A DNA stretch of 64,000 bases, taken from NCBI GenBank assembly GCA_023666425.1, contig JAMPCA010000001.1, positions 951,329 to 1,015,328 on the forward strand, given 5' to 3'. The DNA comes from Muribaculaceae bacterium. Lineage in GTDB: Bacteria; Bacillota; Clostridia; Lachnospirales; Lachnospiraceae. The notes under the pieces are model-generated. The model did no database searches. It saw only the letters and a list, made by a program, of their open reading frames with translations, and had not been told where the DNA came from. Of the stretch, positions 1 to 8,832 are shown piece after piece. Position 1 is the first letter of the stretch. Each line of letters starts with the position of its first letter. Made by a program: the position numbers and the translations under genes.

Positions 1-1106
1 CCGCGGGCGCCGGTCTTTCTCTCAAGCGCCTTATCCGCAATCGCACAGATCGCATCCTCCGTGAACTTTAAGCCCACGCCGTCCAGCTCAAAGAGCTTCG
101 TGTACTGGCGGACTAAAGAATTCTTCGGGTACTGCAAAATGCGAATCAGCGCATCTCTGTCAAGAGAATCTAGGGACACCGTAATCGGTACACGCCCAAT
201 AAACTCGGGAATCAGCCCGAACTTTACAAAATCCTGCGGAAGCGCCTGCTTAAACGCCTCTCCCACATTCATCTCCGACTTGGAGCGCACCTCCGCGTTA
301 AAGCCGATGGCAGAGGCGTCCATGCGGGCGTCGATAATCTTCTCAAGCCCGTCAAATGCCCCGCCGCAGATAAAGAGAATGTTCGTCGTGTCTATGGGGA
401 TCAGCTCCTGCTGCGGATGCTTTCTCCCGCCCTGCGGCGGCACGGAAGCGACCGTCCCCTCTAAGATTTTCAGCAGCGCCTGCTGCACGCCCTCGCCGGA
501 TACATCCCTTGTGATGGACACATTCTCCGACTTCTTGGAAATCTTGTCAATCTCATCAATATAGACAATTCCGTGCTGGGCTCTCTCCACATCGTAATCC
601 GCCGCCTGAATCAGCTTTAGGAGAATGTTTTCCACGTCCTCTCCCACATACCCGGCCTCCGTCAGAGTGGTGGCGTCTGCAATCGCAAAGGGAACGTTTA
701 AGATTCTTGCCAGCGTCTGGGCCAAAAGTGTCTTGCCGGAACCCGTGGATCCGAGCATCAGGATATTGCTCTTCTGCAGCTCCACATCAATCTCCGGGCC
801 TGCCAGCACTCTCTTGTAATGGTTGTAGACCGCAACGGAAAGCACCTTCTTCGCCTGCTCCTGCCCGATGACATACTCGTCCAGAAAGCTTTTTAGCTCC
901 TCCGGCTTTAAGAGGTTGATCTCCTCCTTCGCCGGACGGCTTCTCTCGACCTCGACGCCTTCCTCCTCAATAATCTCCGAGCAAATGTCCACGCACTCAT
1001 CGCAGATAAAAACGTCATTGTTCGGCCCTGAAATCAGTCTGCCCGCCTGCTCCTGCGTCTTTCCGCAAAAAGAGCAGCGGATTTTTCCATCATTTTTTCC
1101 TGCCAT
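1..1106 (-). CDS. clpX: ATP-dependent Clp protease ATP-binding subunit ClpX (3' end off the window)
   Basis: AAA+ unfoldase that feeds substrates into ClpP. The N-terminus carries the zinc-binding domain, with CSFCGK near residue 10 and a second Cys pair in ICDECVDIC. The Walker A is GSTGSGKT, the Walker B region is [10 protein letters not shown], and the ClpX-specific segment ending in GGAFDGLE follows. About 368 residues are present of a usual 410-430, so the C-terminal small domain is cut by the left edge of the window. The start is ATG at 1106, 16 bases downstream of the clpP stop. The order tig-clpP-clpX on one strand is the standard Firmicute arrangement. Identification is secure. Confidence 0.97.
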   Translation of the reverse strand, partial: MAGKNDGKIRCSFCGKTQEQAGRLISGPNNDVFICDECVDICSEIIEEEGVEVERSRPAKEEINLLKPEELKSFLDEYVIGQEQAKKVLSVAVYNHYKRVLAGPEIDVELQKSNILMLGSTGSGKTLLAQTLARILNVPFAIADATTLTEAGYVGEDVENILLKLIQAADYDVERAQHGIVYIDEIDKISKKSENVSITRDVSGEGVQQALLKILEGTVASVPPQGGRKHPQQELIPIDTTNILFICGGAFDGLEKIIDARMDASAIGFNAEVRSKSEMNVGEAFKQALPQDFVKFGLIPEFIGRVPITVSLDSLDRDALIRILQYPKNSLVRQYTKLFELDGVGLKFTEDAICAIADKALERKTGAR

Positions 1107-1122
1107 AGCTCTACTCTCCAAA

Positions 1123-1704
1123 TTATCGGCTGGCGATCACATCGTCAATCAAACCGTAGTCCCTGGCCTCCTCCGCAGACATATAGTAGTCGCGCTCGGT
1201 ATCCAGCGCAATCACATCATAGGGCTTTCCGGTGTTCGCCGCCAAAATCTCATTTAATTTTTTCTTAGTCTTTAAGATATTCTCAGCCGTAATCTGAATA
1301 TCCGTCGCCTGCCCCTTCGCGCCGCCGGAGGGCTGGTGAATCATAATCTCCGCATTCGGCAGGGCAAGGCGCTTGCCCTTCGTGCCTCCCGCCAGAAGAA
1401 ACGCGCCCATGCTGGCCGCCATTCCGATACAGATTGTGGAAACGTCGCACTTGATATACTGCATCGTGTCATAGATTGCAAATCCTGCCGTCACCATGCC
1501 TCCCGGCGAATTGATATACAGCTGGATATCCTTGCCCGGATCCTCCGACTCCAAAAAGAGGAGCTGCGCCACCACAAGGCTCGCCGTCGTCTCATTTACC
1601 TCCTCGCCGAGAAAAATAATCCTGTCCTTCAGTAAGCGGGAATAGATGTCATAGCTCCGCTCGCCCCTGCTGGTCTGCTCCACGACATAAGGTACTAAAC
1701 TCAT
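1123..1704 (-). CDS. clpP: ATP-dependent Clp protease proteolytic subunit ClpP
   Basis: Serine protease subunit that forms the tetradecameric proteolytic chamber partnered with ClpX. With the start chosen here the protein is 193 residues, the normal size. The catalytic triad falls at the textbook positions: Ser98 in GMAASMGA, His123 in MIHQPSGG and Asp172 in ERDYYM. An ATG five codons upstream is possible, but the GGGAGG ribosome site is spaced 8 nt before the MSLVPYV start at 1704, so that start is preferred. It sits between tig and clpX and is probably co-transcribed with both. Confidence 0.97.
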   Translation of the reverse strand: MSLVPYVVEQTSRGERSYDIYSRLLKDRIIFLGEEVNETTASLVVAQLLFLESEDPGKDIQLYINSPGGMVTAGFAIYDTMQYIKCDVSTICIGMAASMGAFLLAGGTKGKRLALPNAEIMIHQPSGGAKGQATDIQITAENILKTKKKLNEILAANTGKPYDVIALDTERDYYMSAEEARDYGLIDDVIASR

Positions 1705-1753
1705 AAAATTGCCTCCCATCTGCTATCCAAATATATTTGTAAACCTTGAACGG

Positions 1754-1783
1754 ACCAGCTCATTCCAAGCCAGTCCGTATCAT
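1754..1783 (-). other. Intergenic hairpin between tig and clpP
   Basis: On the minus strand, CGGAC and GTCCG arms enclose a second, partly wobble-paired inner stem. There is no clear U-run, so it is more likely an mRNA processing or stability element than a full terminator. Confidence 0.3.
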
Positions 1784-1797
1784 TTGTCAGAGTCCTT

Positions 1798-3135
1798 TTA
1801 CTCCTCTGTCTCCTCCGCGCTGCTGTTTTTCTCGCTCTTTGCCTTCGCTTTTGCCCTCTCCTTCACATTCTCCATAACAAGCTCCACGGCCTTGGTGATC
1901 GCGAGATCCCTCTTCACGGAATTTCTCTCTCCCTCGCCCATGTACTCCCTGAGCTTATCCGGCTCCATACCGTAATTCTTTGCCATCTTTTCGATCTCGG
2001 CGTCGATTTCTTCCTCGGACGCTTCGATATTCTCCTCTTTGGCAATCTGCTCAAGGACAAGGCTGCTCTGGATACGGGTAACTGCCTCCGGGCGCACCTG
2101 CTCCTTTAAGCCCTCAATGGTAGTGCCGGAAAACTGCATGTACTGCTCCATGGACAGGCCGCTCTGGGCAATCCTCTGGGCAAACTCATCCACCATCGTC
2201 TCACACTGCGTCTCGATCATCGCTTCGGGAATATCCATCTCGGACTTGTCGATAATCTTCTGGATCGCCTCGTCCTCCTTCGCACGCTTCGCCTCGTTCT
2301 CCTTCTGCTCCGCCAGCCGCTCTTTTACGCTCTGGCGGTACTCCTCTAAAGTGTCGAACTCCGACACGTCCTGCGCATACTCGTCATTCAGCTCCGGAAG
2401 CTCCTTCGCCTTGATCTCGTTGATTTTGACTTTAAATACGGCAGGCCTGCCCGCAAGCTCCGCCGCCTGATACTGCTCCGGGAATGTCACATTCACGTCC
2501 AGCTCTTCCCCTGCGCTCCTGCCTACAAGCTGATCCTCGAAATTGTCAATAAAGCTGTGGGAGCCAATCTCCAGCGGATGGTTCTCCCCCTTGCCACCCT
2601 CGAAGGCAACGCCGTCCATAAAGCCCTCAAAGTCAATGATGGCGGTATCTCCCATCTCTGCCGGCCGCTCCACGCTCACCATGCGCGCGTTGTTCTCGCG
2701 CTCTTTCTCTAATGCCTCGTCCACTTCCTCCCCGGACACGCTGACGTCGATCTTTGTCACGGTAACGCCCTTATACTTGCCAAGCGTCACTTCCGGCTTC
2801 ACCGCTACTTCCGCGGTGTAAATAAAGGATTTGCCCTTCTCAATCTGCTCTACGGACACGGCAGGCCGGGATACGATATCCTCCCCGCTCTCATCCACCG
2901 CCGAGGGATAAGTCTGCTGCATCAGCTCGTTCGCCGCATCCTCATAGAACACCTCCGCGCCGTACATCTTCTCAATCATCGCTCTCGGCACTTTTCCCTT
3001 GCGGAAGCCCGGAATACTGATCTTCCCCTTCTGCTTCCTGTACGCCGCCTCCAGCGCGCGCTCCACCTCGTCAGCCGGCACCTCGATGGTGAGCTTCGCC
3101 ATATTGTGCTCCAGCCTTTCAACTTGTACACTCAT
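1798..3135 (-). CDS. tig: Trigger factor (ribosome-associated chaperone, peptidyl-prolyl isomerase)
   Basis: Binds ribosomes near the exit tunnel and helps nascent chains fold. It has 445 residues, close to the usual 430-450. The ribosome-binding signature GFRKGKVPR lies at about residues 43-51, followed by an FKBP-type PPIase domain (around 150-250, with the segment DTAIIDFEGF) and a long helical C-terminal chaperone domain ending in an acidic tail. It is the first gene of the tig-clpP-clpX run, about 93 nt ahead of clpP. The ribosome site GGAGGA is 11 nt before the ATG. Confidence 0.97.
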   Translation of the reverse strand: MSVQVERLEHNMAKLTIEVPADEVERALEAAYRKQKGKISIPGFRKGKVPRAMIEKMYGAEVFYEDAANELMQQTYPSAVDESGEDIVSRPAVSVEQIEKGKSFIYTAEVAVKPEVTLGKYKGVTVTKIDVSVSGEEVDEALEKERENNARMVSVERPAEMGDTAIIDFEGFMDGVAFEGGKGENHPLEIGSHSFIDNFEDQLVGRSAGEELDVNVTFPEQYQAAELAGRPAVFKVKINEIKAKELPELNDEYAQDVSEFDTLEEYRQSVKERLAEQKENEAKRAKEDEAIQKIIDKSEMDIPEAMIETQCETMVDEFAQRIAQSGLSMEQYMQFSGTTIEGLKEQVRPEAVTRIQSSLVLEQIAKEENIEASEEEIDAEIEKMAKNYGMEPDKLREYMGEGERNSVKRDLAITKAVELVMENVKERAKAKAKSEKNSSAEETEE

Positions 3136-3226
3136 CCTGACAATTTCCTCCTTCTATTGTAATGCCCCATGGCATTGCCTACTTCCCGAAAAATGGGCAT
3201 AGTTCGACCACTACAGTCATTTAAGC

Positions 3227-3255
3227 ATTATAGCATAGAGAAGCCATATTTGCAA
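3227..3255 (-). promoter_or_regulatory. Probable promoter of tig-clpP-clpX
   Basis: On the minus strand a TTGCAA -35 box (3250-3255) is 17 nt from a perfect TATAAT -10 box (3227-3232). It lies about 90 nt upstream of the tig start, in the gap after the EbsC-like gene. Confidence 0.7.
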
Positions 3256-3287
3256 AGACTTTTTTCGCGTTTACCTATAGAAAGTCT

Positions 3288-3791
3288 CTATGCGGGCGCA
3301 AGCTCCACCAAATCCGCAAGTCCGGCATTTGCCACTCTCTGCAGGTCGGCGGGCGCAAGCTCCACCTGATAACCAATTTTCCCCGCACTGACAAAAATCG
3401 TATCATACGCCTCTGCGGACTGATGCATGATGGTGGGAAAAGACTTTTTCATACCGATGGGAGAACAGCCTCCGTGCACATACCCGGTAAGCCCTAAAAG
3501 CTCCTTCGATTTCAGCATGTCAATTTTCTTCTCCCCGACGCTTGACGCCGCTTTTTTCAAATCAAGCTCACAGTTTACCGGAATCACAAACACATAGTTT
3601 GCGCCGGATCTGCCAACTGTCACGAGCGTTTTAAATACCCGGCCGGCATCCCCGCCCAGGACAGCCGCCACCTCCATGCCGCTGACAGCGCCGGAATCCA
3701 GATAACAGTGATTCCTGTATTTGATTTTTTTGCTGTCGAGGATGCGCATAACATTCGTTTTTTCCTCTGTCTTTGTTTTATTCCCTGCCAT
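3288..3791 (-). CDS. ybaK: Cys-tRNA(Pro)/Cys-tRNA(Cys) deacylase, YbaK/EbsC family
   Basis: Editing enzyme of the YbaK/ProX fold that removes cysteine mischarged on tRNA-Pro. It has 167 residues with the start at ATG 3791, where GGGGAGGAG is spaced 4 nt before it; an in-frame GTG 24 nt upstream is less likely. Family features are the KTLV and FVIPV segments, the GYVHGGCSPIGMKK motif near residues 103-116, and a central FPTI strand. The C-terminus is odd: VELAPA occurs twice, 19 residues apart, because a 16-17 bp stretch is repeated at 3293-3308 and 3351-3367. It lies 25 nt after the ABC exporter gene and is probably on the same transcript. Confidence 0.88.
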   Translation of the reverse strand: MAGNKTKTEEKTNVMRILDSKKIKYRNHCYLDSGAVSGMEVAAVLGGDAGRVFKTLVTVGRSGANYVFVIPVNCELDLKKAASSVGEKKIDMLKSKELLGLTGYVHGGCSPIGMKKSFPTIMHQSAEAYDTIFVSAGKIGYQVELAPADLQRVANAGLADLVELAPA

Positions 3792-3815
3792 TTGCTCCTC
3801 CCCGTTCCCCCGCAC

Positions 3816-5603
3816 TTACAGCGCGGCAAACTGCGCCTGGTAAAGGTCGTAGTACGCTCCCTTTTTCTCCATCAGCTCGGCGGGCGTGCCCTGCTCGGCA
3901 ATACCGCCATGATTGATGACGAAAATGCGGTCGGCGTTCTGGATCGTGGAGAGGCGGTGGGCGATCACAAAGCTTGTGCGCCCGGAAAGAAGCGCCTCTA
4001 TGCCCTTCTGCACCAGAATCTCCGTGTGCGTGTCTATGCTGGAAGTCGCCTCGTCCAGAATCAGTATTTTCGGCATGGAGATCATGGTGCGGGCAAATGC
4101 GATCAGCTGCCGCTGTCCAATCGAAAGCCCTGCCCCCCGCTCCTTAAGCACCGTGTCATAGCCGTTTTCCAGCTTCACAATAAAATCATGGGCATTCACC
4201 GCTTTTGCGGCTGCAATCATCTCCTCCTCTGTCGCATCCATTTTGCCGTAGAGAATATTTTCCCGGATGGTTCCGTGAAAAATGAAGTTGTCCTGCGTCA
4301 TCACACCCATCTGCCTGCGCAGGCTCTCGATGCTCACCTTCGTCAGGTCGTGGCCGTCAATGAGAATCGTCCCCTCCTCAATGTCATAAAAACGGCTGAT
4401 CAGATTTACCACTGTGGTTTTTCCCGCTCCCGTCGGCCCCACAAGGGCGATCGTCTCTCCGGGCTGTATGGTGAAATTCACGTCCTCCAGCACTTTTGTC
4501 TCCGCAGGCGTTCCCCTGTCGTAGGTAAAGGATACATGGGAAAATTCGACCTTTCCCCGGACGTCCGGCAGCTCCCCTGCATCCGCCCCGTCGCGGATAT
4601 CCGGCTCGGTATCTAAAATATCAAAAATTCTCTCCGCCGCCGACAGATTGGTCACTACCTGATTGTAAAAATTACTCAGGTTCATAATCGGGTTCCAGAA
4701 CATATTGATATAGGTGCCAAACGCCGCCAGAATACCGACAGACACCCGCGGCGCACCTATATATTTTACGCCCACGAGATAGAGCATCATCGCCCCAAAA
4801 CCCCAGCAGAAATCCACCGCCGGGCCAAAGAGATCCGAGAAGGCGCACGCCTTTATGAAGGAGTCCCTGTGCTGCCTCGTCAGATCCTGAAATTCCTCCA
4901 TCGTCTCCCCCTCTGCGGAAAAGCTCTGCACCACATTCATGCCCGCAATATTTTCGTGCACATACGCATTCAGATTCGAGGACTTTTTCCGGTGGATCTG
5001 CCAGAGCCTGTGCGCCTTCGTCTGGATTGCAAAAATCGCGACGATCATAAAGGGGATCGTGCATAAAGACGCCAGCGTCAGCCGCCAGTCCTTGACTGCC
5101 ATAATCACTACAACGCCCGCCACGGTGACAAAATCCGGTATCAGCGTAGTGACCGCGTTGGTCAGCACCTCCTTTAAGGAGTTCACATCTCCGATGATGC
5201 GCGCCAGAATTTTTCCGGTAGGCCTGCTGTCAAAAAAAGAAAAGGACAGCTTTTGTATATGCTCATACAGCTCCTGCCGGATCTCCAGCAGGATTTTGTT
5301 AGAGATCAGGGACATTACATAGGTGCGAACCTTCACCATAATGATGTAGACCACATTGATACACAGTGCGAACAATCCAAGCCGCAAAAGTCCGGGGACG
5401 TCCCCCCTCTCAATATAGTTGTCGATCGCCTCCTCGATCAGCAGGGGATTCACCAGCTTGATGACGACCGCGACCGCCATGCATAAGAGTACCCCCATGA
5501 CCCCCAGCTTATATTTTTTCAGGTATGAGAACAGACGGCTGATAATTTTTCTTTTGTCCGTGTTCTCCATCTGCTCGTCTTCCCGAAAGGAATTCACTGC
5601 CAT
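3816..5603 (-). CDS. Heterodimeric ABC exporter, subunit with consensus catalytic site
   Basis: Half-transporter of the ABCB/LmrA type: six membrane spans in residues 1-320, followed by a nucleotide-binding domain. The Walker A is GPTGAGKT, the signature is LSIGQ rather than LSGGQ, the Walker B is ILILDEATSS with the catalytic Glu present, and the switch His is in AHRLST. It has 595 residues. The start at ATG 5603 has AGAAGG spaced 6-8 nt ahead. It follows its partner gene by 46 nt. Exporters of this class (LmrCD, BmrCD, TM287/288) expel drugs, lipids or peptides; the substrate here cannot be told from sequence. The altered signature is explained by the pairing described for the partner gene. 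Confidence 0.93.
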   Translation of the reverse strand: MAVNSFREDEQMENTDKRKIISRLFSYLKKYKLGVMGVLLCMAVAVVIKLVNPLLIEEAIDNYIERGDVPGLLRLGLFALCINVVYIIMVKVRTYVMSLISNKILLEIRQELYEHIQKLSFSFFDSRPTGKILARIIGDVNSLKEVLTNAVTTLIPDFVTVAGVVVIMAVKDWRLTLASLCTIPFMIVAIFAIQTKAHRLWQIHRKKSSNLNAYVHENIAGMNVVQSFSAEGETMEEFQDLTRQHRDSFIKACAFSDLFGPAVDFCWGFGAMMLYLVGVKYIGAPRVSVGILAAFGTYINMFWNPIMNLSNFYNQVVTNLSAAERIFDILDTEPDIRDGADAGELPDVRGKVEFSHVSFTYDRGTPAETKVLEDVNFTIQPGETIALVGPTGAGKTTVVNLISRFYDIEEGTILIDGHDLTKVSIESLRRQMGVMTQDNFIFHGTIRENILYGKMDATEEEMIAAAKAVNAHDFIVKLENGYDTVLKERGAGLSIGQRQLIAFARTMISMPKILILDEATSSIDTHTEILVQKGIEALLSGRTSFVIAHRLSTIQNADRIFVINHGGIAEQGTPAELMEKKGAYYDLYQAQFAAL

Positions 5604-5649
5604 GTTTTCACCTTCTTTCTATGAGATAAGTGTATTTGTTGCCCTGACA

Positions 5650-7359
5650 TTATGCACCGTACTGCACCTTGTAGGTTTCGTAATAAAGCCCCTTCTTTGC
5701 CAGAAGCTCCTCGTGGGTTCCGCGCTCCGCCACCCGTCCATTATCCAGATAAATAATCTCGTCGGCGTGCCGCACAGCGGAAATCCGGTGGGCAATAATA
5801 ATTTTTGTCGTCCCCTGCAGCTCATGCAGGGTCTTCTGAATCTCGTGCTCCGTCTCCATATCCAGCGCGGAGGTGGAATCGTCGAGAACCAGAATCGGAT
5901 TTTTCTTGGACAGCGCCCTTGCAATACTGATTCTCTGCTTCTGTCCTCCCGACAGTCCCACGCCGCGCTCGCCGATCACTGTGTCATATTTTTCCTCCAT
6001 CTCCTCGATGAAATCACTGGCCTGCGCCCGGCGTGCCGCTGCACGGATATCTTCCGAAGAGATGCCTCCGCGCCTTCCCATCTCAATATTTTCCCGGATT
6101 GTGTCCGAGAATAAAAATACATCCTGCATCACCACCGAGATGTTCTCCCGGATCTGTCGTAAGGACAGACGGCGCACGTCCACGCCCTCCATCAGAACCT
6201 GTCCGGAATTCACATCGTAAAAGCGCTGCAAAAGATTCACGATCGAAGACTTCCCGGAACCCGTCGCGCCCATGATCCCGAGGGTTTTGCCCTCCCTGAG
6301 CACAAAGCTTACATCCTCCAGAATGCGGTTATCGTCAATGCCAAAGGACACATGGGAAAATTCGACGTTTCCCCTGACCTCCCCCAGCTGTACCGGCCTC
6401 TCTTCCTCTTTCACAGAACTGGTCTGTTCAAAAATCCTGCGCACCTTTCTGCGGGACGCCACCGCCTGCGAAACACTGTTTGCCAGCCAGCCAAGCGTCT
6501 CCATCGGCCATGTACAGTTTCTGCTGTACTCGACATATGCCACCAGCGAACCGATATCCATCTCTCCCTTTGCCACAAGCACACCGCCGAGCACCGCAAT
6601 GGTCACAGGAAGAAGCACCGCCACAAAGGAAAAAACCGGGTTGTACCGCACCATGGTTTTGGCCTCCCTCATGTTCAGGTCATAGTAACGCTTGTTGTGG
6701 GACAAAAATTTGTCTATCTCGAAACGCTCTCTGGCAAATGCCTTTACGGTGCGCACCCCTGCCAGATTCTCCTCCGCAATGGTGGTGAGCTCTGCATTTT
6801 CCTCGCTGATCTCCTCATAGACCGTATCCAGCTTCCGTTCCAGAAGGATCGCCACTGCGCCGCATACCACCATAAAAGCGACGGGCACAAAGGCCAGCTT
6901 CCAGTTCAGATGGAACATGCAATAGAGCACGGACAGCACATGGATCGTCACTTCGACGATCAGCATTCCGATAAAGCCTAAAACCTGCCAGATATGGTCA
7001 ATGTCGTCCTTGACCCTCGCCATCAGCTCTCCCGTGTTTGTCCTGCTGAAAAAATCCATCGACAGACCCTGTATGTGTCCGAACAGCTCTTCCCGCATTT
7101 CTGCGCCGATTTTGGCGCCGGTCTTATCGGCCGTAAATTCCTTGAAATATCCAAATACACTCCTGCCGATTCCGACAAGCACGATTGCAAGCAGAAGCCC
7201 CGGCAAAAGCTCCATGTCCCCGCCCTTAAACACTTTGTTCACGATAATTTTTGTAATCTGCGGGTACAGCATATCCAGTCCGATTGCCATCAGCATACAC
7301 ACCAGTATCAGCAGGTAGTTATACCAGTATTTCTGCATGTATGCACGAATTTTCTTCAC
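5650..7359 (-). CDS. Heterodimeric ABC exporter, subunit with degenerate Walker B
   Basis: Second half-transporter, 569 residues, with membrane spans in about 1-310 and an ATPase domain after that. The Walker A is GATGSGKS, the signature is a perfect LSGGQ, and the Walker B reads ILVLDDSTSA, so Asp replaces the catalytic Glu. Together the two subunits would form one hydrolytic site (the partner's Glu with this LSGGQ) and one degenerate site (this Asp with the partner's LSIGQ), the usual asymmetry of heterodimeric exporters. It is the first structural gene after a long leader with a terminator. Multidrug or antimicrobial export is the likeliest role but is inferred. Confidence 0.93.
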   Translation of the reverse strand: MKKIRAYMQKYWYNYLLILVCMLMAIGLDMLYPQITKIIVNKVFKGGDMELLPGLLLAIVLVGIGRSVFGYFKEFTADKTGAKIGAEMREELFGHIQGLSMDFFSRTNTGELMARVKDDIDHIWQVLGFIGMLIVEVTIHVLSVLYCMFHLNWKLAFVPVAFMVVCGAVAILLERKLDTVYEEISEENAELTTIAEENLAGVRTVKAFARERFEIDKFLSHNKRYYDLNMREAKTMVRYNPVFSFVAVLLPVTIAVLGGVLVAKGEMDIGSLVAYVEYSRNCTWPMETLGWLANSVSQAVASRRKVRRIFEQTSSVKEEERPVQLGEVRGNVEFSHVSFGIDDNRILEDVSFVLREGKTLGIMGATGSGKSSIVNLLQRFYDVNSGQVLMEGVDVRRLSLRQIRENISVVMQDVFLFSDTIRENIEMGRRGGISSEDIRAAARRAQASDFIEEMEEKYDTVIGERGVGLSGGQKQRISIARALSKKNPILVLDDSTSALDMETEHEIQKTLHELQGTTKIIIAHRISAVRHADEIIYLDNGRVAERGTHEELLAKKGLYYETYKVQYGA

Positions 7360-7494
7360 AGTATCCCCTCCTCTTTTTCCCTCGCTTATAATCCCCAGTC
7401 TTTCCGCTCCGCGATTTTGTGCGCATATTATTTTTATATCACAGGAAAGCCGTATACGTTACTACTTCACAGCAGCAGGGTCTTTTCCATGACA

Positions 7495-7548
7495 TAAAAA
7501 AGACTGTGGCTCTGCCCGGCGTCAGCCGTCGCAAAATCACCACAGTCT
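7495..7548 (-). terminator. Intrinsic terminator / attenuator in the ABC-exporter leader
   Basis: On the minus strand the 9-bp perfect arms AGACTGTGG (7548-7540) and CCACAGTCT (7509-7501) enclose a smaller CGGC/GCCG hairpin and are followed at once by UUUUU. It lies 26 nt after the stop of the small leader reading frame and about 135 nt before the first exporter gene, so full termination would silence the exporter. This is the expected layout of a transcription attenuator. Confidence 0.8.
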
Positions 7549-7574
7549 CCTGTAAACTATGCGCTCTCCACTCA

Positions 7575-7658
7575 TCAAATCATGCACACATGCCAAAACA
7601 CTGAGGTAATCCAGTAATCCTTATTCTGCTTTTTGTTCAGGTTTGTAAATGTAATCAT
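7575..7658 (-). CDS. 27-residue leader peptide upstream of the ABC exporter
   Basis: A short reading frame starts at ATG 7658 with a strong AGGAGG spaced 6 nt ahead and encodes 27 residues. The N-terminal half is polar (TNLNKKQNKDYW) and the C-terminal part is aromatic-rich (YWITSVFWHVCMI). It lies between a TTGACA promoter and an intrinsic terminator, all on the strand of the exporter genes. Leader peptides placed this way (for example bmrB ahead of bmrCD in Bacillus subtilis) let a drug-stalled ribosome prevent terminator formation. I infer the same role here; the peptide itself is not one I recognise. Confidence 0.65.
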   Translation of the reverse strand: MITFTNLNKKQNKDYWITSVFWHVCMI

Positions 7659-7715
7659 GGCTTACCTCCTTTCTCTATCCATGCTTGTAAAAAGCATTGC
7701 CAACACAAATGAAAG

Positions 7716-7754
7716 TTACTTTTCTAGTAAAGCATACCTTCCAGTAATTGTCAA
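7716..7754 (-). promoter_or_regulatory. Promoter of the exporter leader with overlapping dyad
   Basis: On the minus strand TTGACA (7749-7754) is 17 nt from TTTACT (7726-7731). A perfect dyad TTACT-N5-AGTAA (7716-7730) overlaps the -10 box and start point, so a repressor could add a second layer of control. The rest of the gene-free stretch 7360-7887 holds the leader peptide, the terminator and the SASP upstream region; I see nothing else in it. Confidence 0.6.
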
Positions 7755-7887
7755 CCATTATTTCTTATATTTTCATTCTTTCTGGTCACAATATGATTAC
7801 AGCACAACAGACGACAGACCCCAGACAATGTCTCTGTGGCCTGTCGATTGCAATGTGCTTGATAAATTAACCAGGAGGTGAAAAATC

Positions 7888-8097
7888 ATGGCAAGTAACA
7901 GCAGTTCAGGAACAAACCGTATGGCAGTTCCGGAGGCAAAAGAAGCAATGAAACGTTTTAAGGAAGAGGTTGCAAGCGAGCTGGGAGTACCGCTTAAGGA
8001 CGGTTACAACGGAGATCTGACCTCTAAGCAGGCAGGCTCCATCGGCGGCGAGATGGTCAAGAAAATGATCATGAAGCAGGAGCAGCAGATGCAGTAG
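7888..8097 (+). CDS. Alpha/beta-type small acid-soluble spore protein (SASP)
   Basis: A 69-residue DNA-binding protein that coats spore DNA and protects it from damage in dormancy. The segment VPEAKEAMKRFKEEVASELG contains the site cleaved by the germination protease GPR (after the EVASE segment). The family block LTSKQAGSIGGEMVKKMI follows. The ribosome site AGGAGGTG is close to the ATG. It is a single-gene unit ending in a strong terminator. No convincing SigG-type promoter could be picked out by eye. It is the clearest sign that the host forms spores. Confidence 0.95.
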   Translation: MASNSSSGTNRMAVPEAKEAMKRFKEEVASELGVPLKDGYNGDLTSKQAGSIGGEMVKKMIMKQEQQMQ

Positions 8098-8128
8098 CTG
8101 CCATGCCTGCACAAGGTATGACCTTATT

Positions 8129-8154
8129 ACGGCGTCCACTGGACGCCGTTTTTT
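8129..8154 (+). terminator. Terminator after SASP gene
   Basis: Perfect 9-bp arms ACGGCGTCC / GGACGCCGT with a 3-nt loop, followed by six T. It lies between two convergent genes and mainly serves the plus strand. Confidence 0.92.
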
Positions 8155-8162
8155 GTGTCTGC

Positions 8163-8708
8163 CTAGTACACCAGCCCTGTCCGAAGCTTCTCCACCGCCG
8201 CGTCGTCCAGAAAATACCGCACGATCTCGAGTGCAAAGGCTACGGCCGTTCCCATGCCACGGCTCGTGATGATATTGCCGTCCACGACTACCGGCTCTGC
8301 CAAAAAAGAGGCGCCGTCCAGCTTTTCCTCAAAGCCCGGGTGGCAGGTCGCCTTTTTTCCATTAAGGAGTCCCTCCTGCCCCAAAACGCCCGGAGCCGCG
8401 CAGATTGCCGCCACCAGCTTTCCCTCTGACGCAAAGCTTCGAATCATGGCCAGCACCGTGTCGTCTGCGCCAAGCTTTAGTGTCCCCGGCATCCCGCCCG
8501 GCAGCACCAGCCCGTCATAGCTGCCGAAGTCCGCCTGCCGCTTTGTCGTATCCGCCTGAAAGGCTATCCCGTGGGAGCCAGTGACCAGTGCGTTATCCGC
8601 GATTGAAATCATCTCTGTCTCAATTCCTGCACGCCTTGCAATGTCCACAACGGTCAGACCCTCAATCTCCTCACAGCCCTCCGCCATAAAAATCCCAATC
8701 TTACTCAT
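8163..8708 (-). CDS. DJ-1/PfpI family protein
   Basis: 181-residue alpha/beta protein of the DJ-1/YajL/PfpI superfamily. The nucleophile-elbow Cys is in AAICAAPGVL near residue 103, the acidic partner is in FMAEGCEEIEG near the N-terminus, and a GMGTAVAFALEIV helix closes the domain, as in the YajL/ThiJ subgroup. Members act as chaperones, glyoxalases or deglycases, so the exact activity is uncertain. The start at ATG 8708 has GGAGG spaced 8 nt ahead. It stands alone with its own promoter, convergent to the SASP gene. Confidence 0.9.
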   Translation of the reverse strand: MSKIGIFMAEGCEEIEGLTVVDIARRAGIETEMISIADNALVTGSHGIAFQADTTKRQADFGSYDGLVLPGGMPGTLKLGADDTVLAMIRSFASEGKLVAAICAAPGVLGQEGLLNGKKATCHPGFEEKLDGASFLAEPVVVDGNIITSRGMGTAVAFALEIVRYFLDDAAVEKLRTGLVY

Positions 8709-8754
8709 TTTCCATGCCTCCATATGATTCATATTCCCATTTATAACTGGAAAT

Positions 8755-8783
8755 ATTATAACAAAAGACTTCCATTTTCACAA
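8755..8783 (-). promoter_or_regulatory. Promoter of DJ-1 family gene
   Basis: On the minus strand TTGTGA (8778-8783) is 17 nt from a perfect TATAAT (8755-8760), about 47 nt upstream of the chosen start. Confidence 0.65.
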
Positions 8784-8832
8784 GAAGTAATGTATACTGT
8801 TACAGTAACGGAATCCGTCAGGAGGACTGGAT

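Noticed and set aside
3708-4616. 302-codon open frame on the plus strand
   Set aside because: Antisense to the ABC exporter ATPase and the start of the deacylase gene; shadow.
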